Positions 55,928 to 64,000 of a DNA stretch of 64,000 nt are shown piece by piece. The DNA lies in contig NC_009365.1 of the NCBI RefSeq assembly GCF_000092065.1, forward strand, positions 434,001 through 498,000. Direction: 5' to 3'. The stretch's first letter is position 1. Each line of letters opens with the position of its first letter. Made by a program: the position numbers and the translations under genes. The notes beneath the pieces were generated by a model that was given only the letters and a program-made list of their open reading frames with translations, did not search any database and was not told where the DNA came from. The stretch is from Ostreococcus lucimarinus CCE9901 (lineage: Eukaryota > Chlorophyta > Mamiellophyceae > Mamiellales > Bathycoccaceae).

Positions 55928-56284
55928 CGACGATCCCGCGGCGCGCACTCCGGCGCGCGGCGTCGCGCGCCGTGACTCCCGTCTTTCGCACGTATTATAC
56001 GAAAGAATCGTACGTACTGACGTACCACTTTAACCGATCGAAAAGGACCACGAAACGCGCGCGACGAAAAAGCGCGCGCGCGTGCAAAGAGATTTTTCGA
56101 CGTCGCGCGTTCGGCGATCCGACCGACCGCGCGTGTGCGATCGAACGGGACTGTTTGCGCATAGGACGACGAAGCACGAATCCCGACGACGGCGCGCGCG
56201 CGTCGGCGTCGCGACGCTTTTTCGCGACGCGCCGGGATCGAATCGCATCGAATCGACGCGACGCGACGCGAAGCGCGAGACGCG
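55928..56284. other. Divergent intergenic region
   Basis: 357 bp between the lipid-kinase start and the hypothetical gene at 56285. It is GC-rich except for a lower-GC patch at about 55985-56045 (ACGAAAGAATCGTACGTACTGACGT) that includes a CTGAC possibly belonging to a 5'-UTR intron. No gene was recognised. Confidence 0.4.
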
Positions 56285-56851
56285 ATGCGGGCGGTGACGC
56301 GGATGACGCGAACGACGGTTCGCGCGATCGCGCGGCGCGCGTCGATCGCGACGACGGCGCGCGCGGCGGACGCGCCGGCGACGATCGGCGGGAATCGCGA
56401 CGATCCGCGTCAGCACGCGAACGGCGCGACGGCGCGGCGCGGGGGGACGCGCGATCGGTGGTTCGCGGCGGCGAAGAGCGAGGAGATGCCGATGCGAGCG
56501 ATCGCGGACGCGATCGGGGACGCGTTCGGGCCGGCGCTGGACGCGATCGCGGAGGAACGGCGACGACGAGGCGAGGCGAGGCGGGACGGGGGCGAGACGG
56601 AGGACGAGACGGAGGCGGGACTGTACGTGCCGGACATACCGGCGTTTTTGTGCGCGACGCGATTGGCGAGGGATTCACCGATGGTGAGGAGCGTGCTGGT
56701 GGTGGACGAACGCGCGCCGAGGACGAAACCGAGGTTGTCGTGGTACGACGTCGACGACGAAGGCTGGGCGCCGCGGGGGTGGTGGGAGGACGGCGTCAAG
56801 GCTGATTTCGCGTATTACTTTGGCGAACGGCGAGAATCGTCGACGAGATGA
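56285..56851 (+). CDS. Hypothetical protein with organelle-targeting-like N-terminus
   Basis: A 188-residue protein. Residues 1-30 are basic and hydroxylated without acidic residues (RAVTRMTRTTVRAIARRAS), as in mitochondrial presequences. The rest has a conserved-looking core: DIPAFLCATRLARDSPMVRS, PRLSWYDVDDEGWAPRGWW and FAYYFGERRES. I do not recognise the family. The Trp-rich stretch suggests a real folded domain. Internal Met7 is an alternative start. Confidence 0.55.
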   Translation: MRAVTRMTRTTVRAIARRASIATTARAADAPATIGGNRDDPRQHANGATARRGGTRDRWFAAAKSEEMPMRAIADAIGDAFGPALDAIAEERRRRGEARRDGGETEDETEAGLYVPDIPAFLCATRLARDSPMVRSVLVVDERAPRTKPRLSWYDVDDEGWAPRGWWEDGVKADFAYYFGERRESSTR

Positions 56852-57116
56852 GCGCTTCTCGTCGACGATCGCGCGCGTCGCGATCGTCGACGTTCGCGAC
56901 GCGTCGCGTCGCGCTCACGAGGAGGACGCGTCGTCGTACCCCCGCGCGCCGACCGCGAAACGCAGCCCGCAAAACGCATGTACACCGCACCGATACCGAT
57001 ACCACTCACTACTCTTGTTGTTGTTGTAACCAAGAAACACTGTATGTACACAACTACTACGTCGACGGATCGTCGTTCATCGACCGCGCTAAAAAACTAA
57101 CTAACTATCGAGCGTT

Positions 57117-57751
57117 CTAATCGCCGAGCGCGCGTCGAACGCCGTCGAGCGCGCGCTCGACCGCGGGCGCCACCAACCGACTCGCGAGCTCGGCGGTCGA
57201 TCGCAACTCTCGACACGACGCCTTCAACGCCGCCACGTCCGATTTCACGCGCTCGATCGACGGATTCTCGCGCGAGACGGACGCGCGCTCGACCGCCCAC
57301 GACGCCTTGTCCACCTCGTGCGCGGCTCGCGCCTCCGCCGCCATCTTTCGATATCGCTCCACCCTTCGCGTCCACTCAGAATCCCTCTTTATCAACGCTC
57401 GTCGCAGCGCCGCCATCTCCGCGCTCCACCGCGCCTCGAACTCGCGCTCGGCGTCCGCGATTCGCGTTCGCAACCGCGCGTTCTCTTCCTCCAGCGCGTC
57501 GATCGTCCGCGCCGTCGCCGCCGCCGTCTCGTCGCCTCGCCGACGTCGACGCGCGTCGTCCTCGTCCTTCGCGCGTCGTCCCGCGGCGATCCACGCCGGC
57601 GTGCGTTCGAGCGCGACGTTTTCGTCGTCGTCGTCGGAATCATTCGCCCCGCGCATCAGCGCCGACTGCGCGTCGGAATCGTCGCGTCGTCAGTCGCGCC
57701 GCGCGTCGGCGAATCGAATCGCATCGCGCGCACCGGCAGCGACCACATGGA

Positions 57752-57782
<31 letters not shown>

Positions 57783-57787
57783 CGCAT
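57117..57787 (-). CDS. Hypothetical coiled-coil protein, two exons
   Basis: Proposed complement(join(57117..57665, 57734..57787)), 200 residues. The large exon carries a long coiled coil (about 60-150; TIDALEEENARLRTRIADAE) and a helical tail. A branch point GACTGAC and acceptor CGCAG lie just before it. Upstream, an exon ending TGGTCGCTGCCG with donor GTGCGC joins in phase to give MWSLPSALMRGAN; its likely ATG at 57787 is followed by nine Asp codons. The 68-nt intron is normal here. If it is not used, the internal ATG at 57656 starts a 179-residue protein. No family was recognised. Confidence 0.55.
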
Positions 57788-57817
57788 CGCGACGTCACAG
57801 CGCGTCGCGCTGTGTCG

Positions 57818-58446
57818 ATGCGCATCGCCACCGCCGTCGCGCGCGCGCGCGCGGCGTCGGCGCCGCCGCGCGCGGCGCACCGCGCGCGCGCGAACGCGTC
57901 GCGCGTTTCGCGCGCGCGTCGCCGCCGCGCGTCGACGCCGGCGGCGTCGTCGACGAGGTTTGATTTAATTCTCCCGGGCGACGACGCGTTCGAGCGCTTG
58001 CGACCGCGCGACGACGACGAGGACGACGACGACGAGGACGACGACGACGAGGACGAGGACGACGCGACGGCGCCGCGCGCGCCGACGGTCGGTCGCACGG
58101 GTCGCGCGCTCGTGGCGCGGTGGCGCGTGGACGCGCGGTTCGGACGCAAGGCGGCGGCTCGGGACGCGCTGAAGCTCTGGGCGCGCGCGATCGGCGCCGA
58201 GGCCGGCGTGTCGAGCGATAGGTTTACGGTGTGCTCTGGGTACATCGGTGGACGGGAGGGCGCGCTGGAGCTCAGGGTGGATGGGTTCGGGACGCTCGGG
58301 GAGGTGGAGGCGTTTCTGAGCGGCGTGCCGCGGGAAAAACACGCGGCGTGGGGGAACGCGTTCGCGGAGAACATCGTCGATGGGACGCCGGAGTGGGTGA
58401 TCATGGACGTGAGTGGGGTCGGGGAGAGCGCGGGAGGGGAAACCGG

Positions 58447-58482
<36 letters not shown>

Positions 58483-58630
58483 CGCGCGGACGCCGAGGAA
58501 AAAGTACGAAGACGTCGACGAGAGCGAGCTCGTGCCGGGAACGACGCTTCCGGACGGACGCGTGGTCGTGGAAGATTGGAAGGGAGACCCGATGGTTTTG
58601 AACCCGGGAGATAGGATGCCGAGGTTCTAA
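57818..58630 (+). CDS. Hypothetical plastid-targeted-like protein
   Basis: A 270-residue protein from the ATG at 57818 (the frame nominally opens two codons earlier with GTG). Residues 1-45 are Arg/Ala/Ser-rich and transit-peptide-like. An acidic run of more than 20 residues follows, encoded by GAC/GAG repeats. The central part (ALKLWARAIGAEAGVSSDRF, CSGYIGGREGALELRVDGFG) looks like a globular domain. A poly-Ala tract (GCG repeats) separates it from a short conserved-looking tail (LPDGRVVVEDWKGDP). I recognise no family. The 5' end overlaps no other exon but lies 30 bp from the divergent coiled-coil gene's first exon. Confidence 0.6.
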
Positions 58631-58789
58631 TTTTTGCTCGGACGCGCGCGATGCGGGCGCGAGGGATTTCTTTCTATGTGCGTGTAATGTTTTCAACAAG
58701 TTTTCGTCTAAAATTTCAACTGTTTCTCGTCGGCGCGCGCGGCTATGTTGATTGTCGTGTCGTTAGCGTGGAATCACCTCGTCGTCGCA

Positions 58790-59605
58790 TCACTGCGTCA
58801 TAGTGATAAAGAATTCATCGTCTCCGCCGCTCTCGCTCGTGGGAGAACGAGTGAGAGGCGAATACGGGTGCGCGCGAGAGCTCGACGACGCCTCTCGCTC
58901 CGCCGCGAACCGCGGCGCTCGCGGAGGCAAACCCGCATCGTACGCGTCCGTACCGGTGTCTTGACTCAGCGACACCATACCGGGCGTTCCAGGCGTTCGC
59001 GCGGAATCGCTCATCGAACCCATTCCTGGGCTCAGCGTACCGTTCGCGATCGCTCGCGCTCGCGCCAAACGAATCGCATCCGTCGCCCGTCGACTGCGCG
59101 CGATGATTCGATCGCGAATCCTGTGCTTCTCCCGCTCCTCGCGCACGTTCTCCGGCGTGAACCCTCTAGGTAACGGCGCTTGACACGTCGGACACTTTTG
59201 AATATTATGTTCCCTGCACTGCACCAAACAGCATCGATGAAACACGTGTCGGCACGTCAACCCGGTGACGAGTTCCACTTTATCTGGATTATCGCTCGCC
59301 TCCGGCCTCGTTCGATCCAACGGGCTCTGACACACCGCGCAATCGCTCTCACCGTACGCATACCTCGGCGTCTTCACGCTCCCCGGGGTTTTCATCACCA
59401 ATCCTCGTCCGCCGCTCGTCGCCTTGGGCGTGGCGAACAGCAACCCGTCCCGAATCGCATCCGCCAGCATTTCCGCCGCCTCCTCGCTCGACGCGCTCCC
59501 GACCGACGCTCGAGAGAGCGGCGGTGACGAAGAAAATATAGAATCGCGCTCCCGAGACGTCGTCGACGTCGGCGTCGACGTCGGCGTGCGCATGATATCC
59601 GTCAT
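58790..59605 (-). CDS. RING-H2-type zinc-finger protein
   Basis: A 271-residue protein with a RING-H2-like finger in the middle: CAVCQSPLD, an extended loop, CRHVFHRCCLVQC, then CPTCQAPLP. This is the C-x2-C...C-x-H-x2-H/C...C-x2-C arrangement of E3 ubiquitin ligases. Flanking regions are Ser/Thr/Pro-rich and probably disordered (ATPKATSGGRGLVMKTPGS). No membrane segment. A helix (REEREKHRIRDRIIARSRR) follows the RING. The substrate is unknown. Confidence 0.75.
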   Translation of the reverse strand: MTDIMRTPTSTPTSTTSRERDSIFSSSPPLSRASVGSASSEEAAEMLADAIRDGLLFATPKATSGGRGLVMKTPGSVKTPRYAYGESDCAVCQSPLDRTRPEASDNPDKVELVTGLTCRHVFHRCCLVQCREHNIQKCPTCQAPLPRGFTPENVREEREKHRIRDRIIARSRRATDAIRLARARAIANGTLSPGMGSMSDSARTPGTPGMVSLSQDTGTDAYDAGLPPRAPRFAAEREASSSSRAHPYSPLTRSPTSESGGDDEFFITMTQ

Positions 59606-59849
59606 TTCGCCGTCGATTCCAAAACCAAACGCCGCGCTCTCGAACGAATCGAGCGCCGCTCGCGCGGTCGTCGCGCCCGTTCCGACGCGTCGCCGCGCGC
59701 GCAGAACGCGCGGTGACGCGCGTTACGTTCGCCGACCGCGTCTCGCGCGGCACCGGGCGACGTCGGCGTCGTGGACTGACGCGCGCGTCTCGACCGGGAC
59801 GCCGCGTTTGAATCGGCGCCGTCGTTCCCCTCTGCGATCGAGCGACGCG

Positions 59850-60641
59850 TCAGAGCAATATCGAGACGCGAGTGAGCACGGCAACACCGATGGCGAGCAA
59901 AATGAAGGCGAACACACACGACCTGTGCGCGCAAAAGGCGTGAACGATGGCGTACGCGCACGCCAACGGAGCGCACGCGTACAGGCAGCACCGCTCGCCG
60001 CGCGAGACGTCGCCGATTCGCTCGGCGCCGATTTCCAAGTCGCGCGCGCGCGCGTCGTCGTCTCGCGCGTCGTCGTCCCTCGCGCTCGCGCTCGACGACG
60101 ACGACACGGTTCGAGCGCGATACTTCTCGCGACGTAATCGTCGCTCCTTTCGCAGCTCGGCGCGCGTCGGCACGTTCGTCATTCGCTCGAGACAAATTTC
60201 GCAGTCGGCCGACTTGCGCGGCGCGCGCAGCACCCACGCCTCTAGACACTCGGCGTCGACGTGCACGACTCCCGAAACGCACGCGCACCCCAGTCGTACC
60301 GCGCGCGCATCGCGTATATCTTCGCGCGTGACGTCGAACAAACAGACCCGACACGCACCGACGAAGTCTTCTTCTTCTTCTTCTTCGTCGTTCGCGTCGT
60401 TCGCGTCGTCCCCGTCGTCCCGAACTCCATCGCCCGCATCGTCCCCATCCCGCGCGCTCGCGCCCATCGCCCACCCCCCGGTCTCGCGTACGACCACGAC
60501 CACGTCGTCGCCGCTTCCGCGATCCCTCCGCGCCGCTTCCGCGTCGTCGTCGTCTCCCGTCTCGCGTCCCTCGCGTCCGTCTCGCGCCCGCGTCGCCGCC
60601 GCGCGCGTCCTCGTCGTCACCGCGTCGTCCTCGGCGCCCAT
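59850..60641 (-). CDS. RING-CH (MARCH-type) membrane E3 ligase
   Basis: A 263-residue protein. A long acidic N-terminus precedes a RING-CH finger: CRVCLFDV, CACVSGVVHVDAECLEAWV, then CEICLERM, with the Cys-His order and Trp spacing of MARCH/RINGv ligases. Two hydrophobic segments near the C-terminus (about 212-260; YACAPLACAYAIVHAF, AFILLAIGVAVLTRVSILL) indicate a membrane anchor, as in MARCH proteins that ubiquitinate membrane cargo. A Ser-rich linker separates the finger from the anchor. Confidence 0.78.
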   Translation of the reverse strand: MGAEDDAVTTRTRAAATRARDGREGRETGDDDDAEAARRDRGSGDDVVVVVRETGGWAMGASARDGDDAGDGVRDDGDDANDANDEEEEEEDFVGACRVCLFDVTREDIRDARAVRLGCACVSGVVHVDAECLEAWVLRAPRKSADCEICLERMTNVPTRAELRKERRLRREKYRARTVSSSSSASARDDDARDDDARARDLEIGAERIGDVSRGERCCLYACAPLACAYAIVHAFCAHRSCVFAFILLAIGVAVLTRVSILL

Positions 60642-60805
60642 CGCGCGCGTCGTCTCCCCGCTCGCGTCGGGTCCTCGCGTCGTCGACCGGTCGTTCGACC
60701 GCGCGTCGCTCGTCGTCGCGATGTGACGCGCGCGCCGTCGTCGTCGGACGCGCGTCGCGCGCGAAAACGGCGGTTCGAATCCCCGAGCCTCGGCGCGTCG
60801 GTATC

Positions 60806-60833
60806 AACCCTAAACCCTAAACCCTAAACCCTA
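60806..60833. repeat. Interstitial telomere-type repeat (AACCCTA)x4, telo-box array
   Basis: Four exact AACCCTA units in a row, the Arabidopsis-type telomere repeat. They lie 67-94 bp upstream of the DBP7 ATG, in the DBP7/RING-CH divergent spacer. Single telo-boxes are known promoter elements of ribosomal and translation genes in plants. Four in tandem could be an amplified element or a relic of telomere-repeat insertion at a repaired break. Confidence 0.95.
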
Positions 60834-60899
60834 CTCGCGAGGCGACAACCGCCGCCGCCGCGCGCGCGACGGCACTCCGACGCGCGCGGCGCCGTCGCG

Positions 60900-61223
60900 A
60901 TGGCGCTCGACGACGACGACGACGGCGCGTTCGTCCTGAACCTCGCCGACGACGGCGACGCCGGCGTCAGGGCGCGCAAGGGCAACCCGCGGCGACGCAC
61001 GGTGGCGCGCGCGTCCAAGAAAGGATGGCGCGGCGGCGGCGACGACGGCGCGACGCGCGCGCGCGAGGGACGGACGAGAGAAAAGCGCGCGCGAGACGAA
61101 GGCGAATGGAATCGCGGACGGGCGCGGACGAAGCGGGAGACGACGCGGGACGGCGCGAGGGGAGGGCGAGGGGCGGGACGCGGGACGCGCGCGCGGGACG
61201 CGGGAGAAGGACCGAAGACGCGG

Positions 61224-61255
<32 letters not shown>

Positions 61256-63233
61256 GGGGGATGCGTTCGAAGTCGTCGGCGCGCGCGATGGTGGGGAAGA
61301 CGACGGGGAGGCAGAGCGCGCGCTGACGTTCGATCCGCGAGATTGGGCGAGTTTGATGAAGCGCGCGGCGGGGACGTCGACGCGCGGCGAAGACGACGGC
61401 GAGGGCGAAAGCGAGAGCGATGGTGAGAGGGACGGCGCGGAGAGACATCGCGCGCGGGTTTTCGGGAAGGAACCGACGTCGTTCGAAGAGTGCGGGCTTC
61501 CGGCGTCGATGGTGAAGCACTTGATGGAGAATGTGGGGTTCGGCGCGCCGACGGCGGTGCAGGCGAAGACGATTCCGCGATTGTTGGCGGGACGGGACGT
61601 TTTAGTGCGCGCGGAGACGGGGTCGGGGAAGACGCTGAGTTACATCGCGCCGTTGTATAGTAAAATTGGAGGGATCACGCCGCGAGTGACTCGAGAGGAA
61701 GGCACGCGAGGGTTGGTGCTCGTGCCGACGAGAGAGTTGGCGACGCAAGTCGAGGACACGGCGCGGCGCGTCGGACGGCCGTTTCATTGGGTGGTCACGA
61801 GCTCGATCATGGGAGGCGAAAATCGGGCGAAAGAGAAAGCGCGATTGCGCAAAGGCGTTTCGCTGTTGATCGCCACTCCGGGTCGGCTTTTGGACCACTT
61901 GCGCATGACGGAGTCGTTCAACGTCGACAACTTGCGATGGCTCGTCCTCGACGAAGCCGATCGACTATTAGATTTGGGATTTGAAGAGGATTTGAACGCG
62001 ATTCTCAACGAAATCGGTCGACGCACCGAGGGCGCGAGTCTGTGCACGGCGCTGTTGTCCGCCACGCTCACGCCCGGGACGGCGCGTTTGGCCGAGCGAA
62101 TGACGGATCCGGTGACCATCGTCGTCGAGCCGGAAAAGGACGATTTGGAAATCGTCGGCGCCGACGGGAGCGATGACGAGGAAGGAGGCACGATGGACGT
62201 CGATGGATTAAAGCGCATGGCGAAAATAATGGCTGGTGGCGAGCGCGTGCGCATGCCCGAAGGGTTGAATCACACCGTGGTCGAAGTTTCCATGAAGGCG
62301 CGACTGCCCGCGTTGGCCGGTTTACTCGCTGGTTGGATGCAAGGATCAATTTCCAAAGCGATCGTGTTCTTTTCCTCGTGCGAATCCGTGGAGTATCACT
62401 ACAAAACCTTGCGCTGGCTCGCCGCGGGAGGCAAAGGAAAGGTGAAAGACGACGATGATTCGATTCAAGGGCCGTACGAAATTTTCCGCCTCCACGGCTT
62501 GCTCAGCCAGGGCGACCGCGCGAGCGTGTTTAGGAACTTTGCCAACACCAAAGCGGGCGTGTTACTGTGCACCGACGTCGGTGCGCGCGGCTTAGACTTC
62601 GTCGGCGTCGGAGCAACGGTGCAAGTCGACGCTCCGACGGACGCGACGACGTACATTCACCGCGTCGGGCGCACCGCCCGCCTCGGATCTGAGGGCGAAG
62701 CCGTGCTCTTTTTACAACCCAAGGAGCGGGAATTCGCAGAAGTGCTCACCGAAAAAGGCGTAAACTTCGCCAACGGTTCCGTCGTCGCGATGTTAGACGT
62801 CTTAGAAGACTCCAAAGACGCGAGCGAACGAGACAAATCGATGTTCAAGAGCATGCCCCATCTCCATCCCGCGTCCCAGCGCATGCTGAAGAAGCTCGTC
62901 GCCAAAGTCGCGAGCGACAAGCAGTACGACGTCTTGGCCAAGGACGCGTTCCGCGCCCACGTACGCGCCTACGCCACCTTCCCTTCCGCATTCAAGCACA
63001 TCTTTCACGTCAAGCGTCTCCATCTCGGTCACGTCGCCGCCGCCTTCGGCTTAAAAGACGCCCCTCAACTCATCGGCGCGAGCGCCACGAAAGCCGCGCT
63101 CAAGGCGCAAAAAGACGCCGCGAGGAAGAAATCCAACGTCGACGCCAGGCGCAAGAAGGATCAGCGCCAGGCCAAGCGCGCGAAAAAGCTCGCACCGCGC
63201 GCCGCGAGTTCTCTGCCCATCGGCGCCGCCTAG
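60900..63233 (+). CDS. DBP7: DEAD-box RNA helicase DBP7/DDX31
   Basis: A 777-residue helicase. The basic, acidic-repeat N-terminus contains an Asp run from GAC repeats. Motifs in order: TAVQAKTIP (Q motif), AETGSGKT (I), PTREL (Ia), TPGR, DEAD as LDEADRLLDLG (II), SAT (III), and in the second RecA domain TDVGARGLD and HRVGRTARLG (VI). The C-terminal extension is Lys/Arg-rich (DARRKKDQRQAKRAKK) and suits nucleolar targeting. DBP7 acts in early 60S ribosome assembly, including snoRNA release. A four-unit telo-box array lies just upstream. Confidence 0.9.
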
Positions 63234-63370
63234 CGACGCGATCGCCGCGTCATGTAATCATCCGCCGCGCGCGCGCCGCGCGCTGACTGTACCGCGCAGA
63301 CCTCGACCGACGCGTCCACCGCGCTCGACCGCGCTCGACCGTCACACGCGCGCGCGCGCACGAGCCCGAC

Positions 63371-64000
63371 ATGCGCGCGCACGCGCTCTCGCTCTCGCTC
63401 TCTCTCTCTCGCGCGCTCGATGGACGCCGCGCGCGCGCCCCGCGTCGCGCGCGCGTCGACGATTCGACGGCGCGATCGACCTCGACCTCGCGGGGACGCA
63501 TTCGCGCCGTTGGCGGCGACGCGGGACGCGGCGCGCGCGCGATCGAGACGCGAACGAGCGCGCGAAAGACGCGAGACTGCGCGATGGAGGCGTCGAGCGC
63601 GTCGAGCGAACCGCCGAGCGAGTGCGAAGCGAACGGAATCGGGTGCGACTTGGAATTCATGAAGATGGTGCGGGACGACGCGGACAGACCGACGACTGGG
63701 TACGCGCTGCAGGCGACGATATTGGGGTCGTGCGTCCTGATGGGATTGATACTGTACATCTCGTTGGATTTAGGGTCGACGACGTTCGTGAATAACGCGT
63801 GGCAAAAGGTGGTGAACGCGACGGCGAAGAGCGGGTTCACGGCGGCGTTCGCGCTCATCTTCGTGAGCGAGCTCGGGGACAAGACTTTTTTCATCGCGGC
63901 GTTGCTAGCGATGCGCTTAGGAAGGTTGCGAGTGTTGGTAGGGGCGACGAGCGCGTTGGCGGCGATGACGGTGATATCGGTGGCGATCGGGAGGGCTTTT
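63371..64000 (+). CDS. GDT1/TMEM165-family cation transporter (PAM71-like), cut by window end
   Basis: At least 210 codons, continuing past the window. From the ATG at 63371, an N-terminal stretch of about 70 Arg/Ser/Ala-rich residues (LSLSLSLSRALDGRRA) is a plausible chloroplast transit peptide. Membrane segments follow (LGSCVLMGLILYISLDLG, then AFALIFVSELGDKTFFIAAL). SELGDKT is the E-x-G-D-K/R-T signature of the UPF0016/GDT1 family, Mn2+ or Ca2+/H+ antiporters; plastid members supply manganese to photosystem II. The second signature would lie beyond the window. An alternative start is the Met at 63584. A CTGAC...CGCAG acceptor-like sequence ends at 63299, perhaps a 5'-UTR intron. Confidence 0.82.
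   Translation, partial: MRAHALSLSLSLSRALDGRRARAPRRARVDDSTARSTSTSRGRIRAVGGDAGRGARAIETRTSARKTRDCAMEASSASSEPPSECEANGIGCDLEFMKMVRDDADRPTTGYALQATILGSCVLMGLILYISLDLGSTTFVNNAWQKVVNATAKSGFTAAFALIFVSELGDKTFFIAALLAMRLGRLRVLVGATSALAAMTVISVAIGRAF

Noticed and set aside
60740-60800. GGTTCGAATCCCC resembling a tRNA T-arm
   Set aside because: The T-stem does not pair well and no A-box, D-arm, anticodon arm or acceptor stem lies upstream.

Overview
The window is nuclear DNA of a very compact, GC-rich eukaryote, almost certainly a prasinophyte green picoalga of the Mamiellales. Ostreococcus fits best; the species cannot be fixed from sequence alone. Plant-type chloroplast genes (LPA1, TOC64, PAA-type Cu-ATPase, GDT1/PAM71-like), a WRKY factor, Arabidopsis-type CCCTAAA motifs, a selenoprotein with a eukaryotic SECIS element, and mostly single-exon genes with minimal spacers on both strands all point that way. 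About 44 protein genes are listed. No tRNA, rRNA, CRISPR array, prophage or recognisable transposase was seen.

Layout. 0-9.8 kb: TKL kinase, secreted trypsin-like protease, a SelenoH-like selenoprotein (UGA codon plus SECIS), LPA1, a SAM-dependent methyltransferase, a 1,090-residue fusion of 37-residue helical repeats with an FAD monooxygenase, and a FAM192A/Fyv6 splicing factor. 9.8-25 kb: Cu-ATPase, a conserved plastid protein, serine acetyltransferase ending in SKL, MED12, TOC64, a four-exon DHX33-like helicase with a tiny prefoldin-like ORF 4 nt upstream, bL25 and an Ariadne ubiquitin ligase. 25-40.5 kb: eS19/eL29 divergent pair, RPN13, SAMTL-like carrier, DBR1, SEC24, NCKX exchanger, a filamin-CCCH-RRM protein and WRKY. 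40.9-42.2 kb: a lower-GC island holding one orphan membrane-protein ORF, telo-box motifs, a long hairpin and a 28-bp perfect palindrome. 42.2-64 kb: eL38, NME7, SET methyltransferase, TANGO2, SirB1-like protein, inositol 5-phosphatase, oxodicarboxylate carrier, AspRS, sphingosine-kinase-like lipid kinase, small hypotheticals, two RING proteins, DBP7 and the start of a GDT1-family transporter.

Themes. RNA and ribosome biology is prominent (eS19, eL29, eL38, bL25, AspRS, DBP7, DHX33-like, DBR1, FAM192A). AACCCTA-type telo-boxes sit upstream of the cytosolic ribosomal protein genes and DBP7, suggesting a shared regulatory signal. Plastid biogenesis and metal handling form a second theme (LPA1, TOC64, PAA, GDT1). 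Divergent start codons can lie only 38-63 bp apart, so promoters are minimal.

Splice sites were placed by hand from GT/AG sites, reading frame, family alignment from memory and a recurring CTGAC branch point. They are inferences until checked against transcripts.
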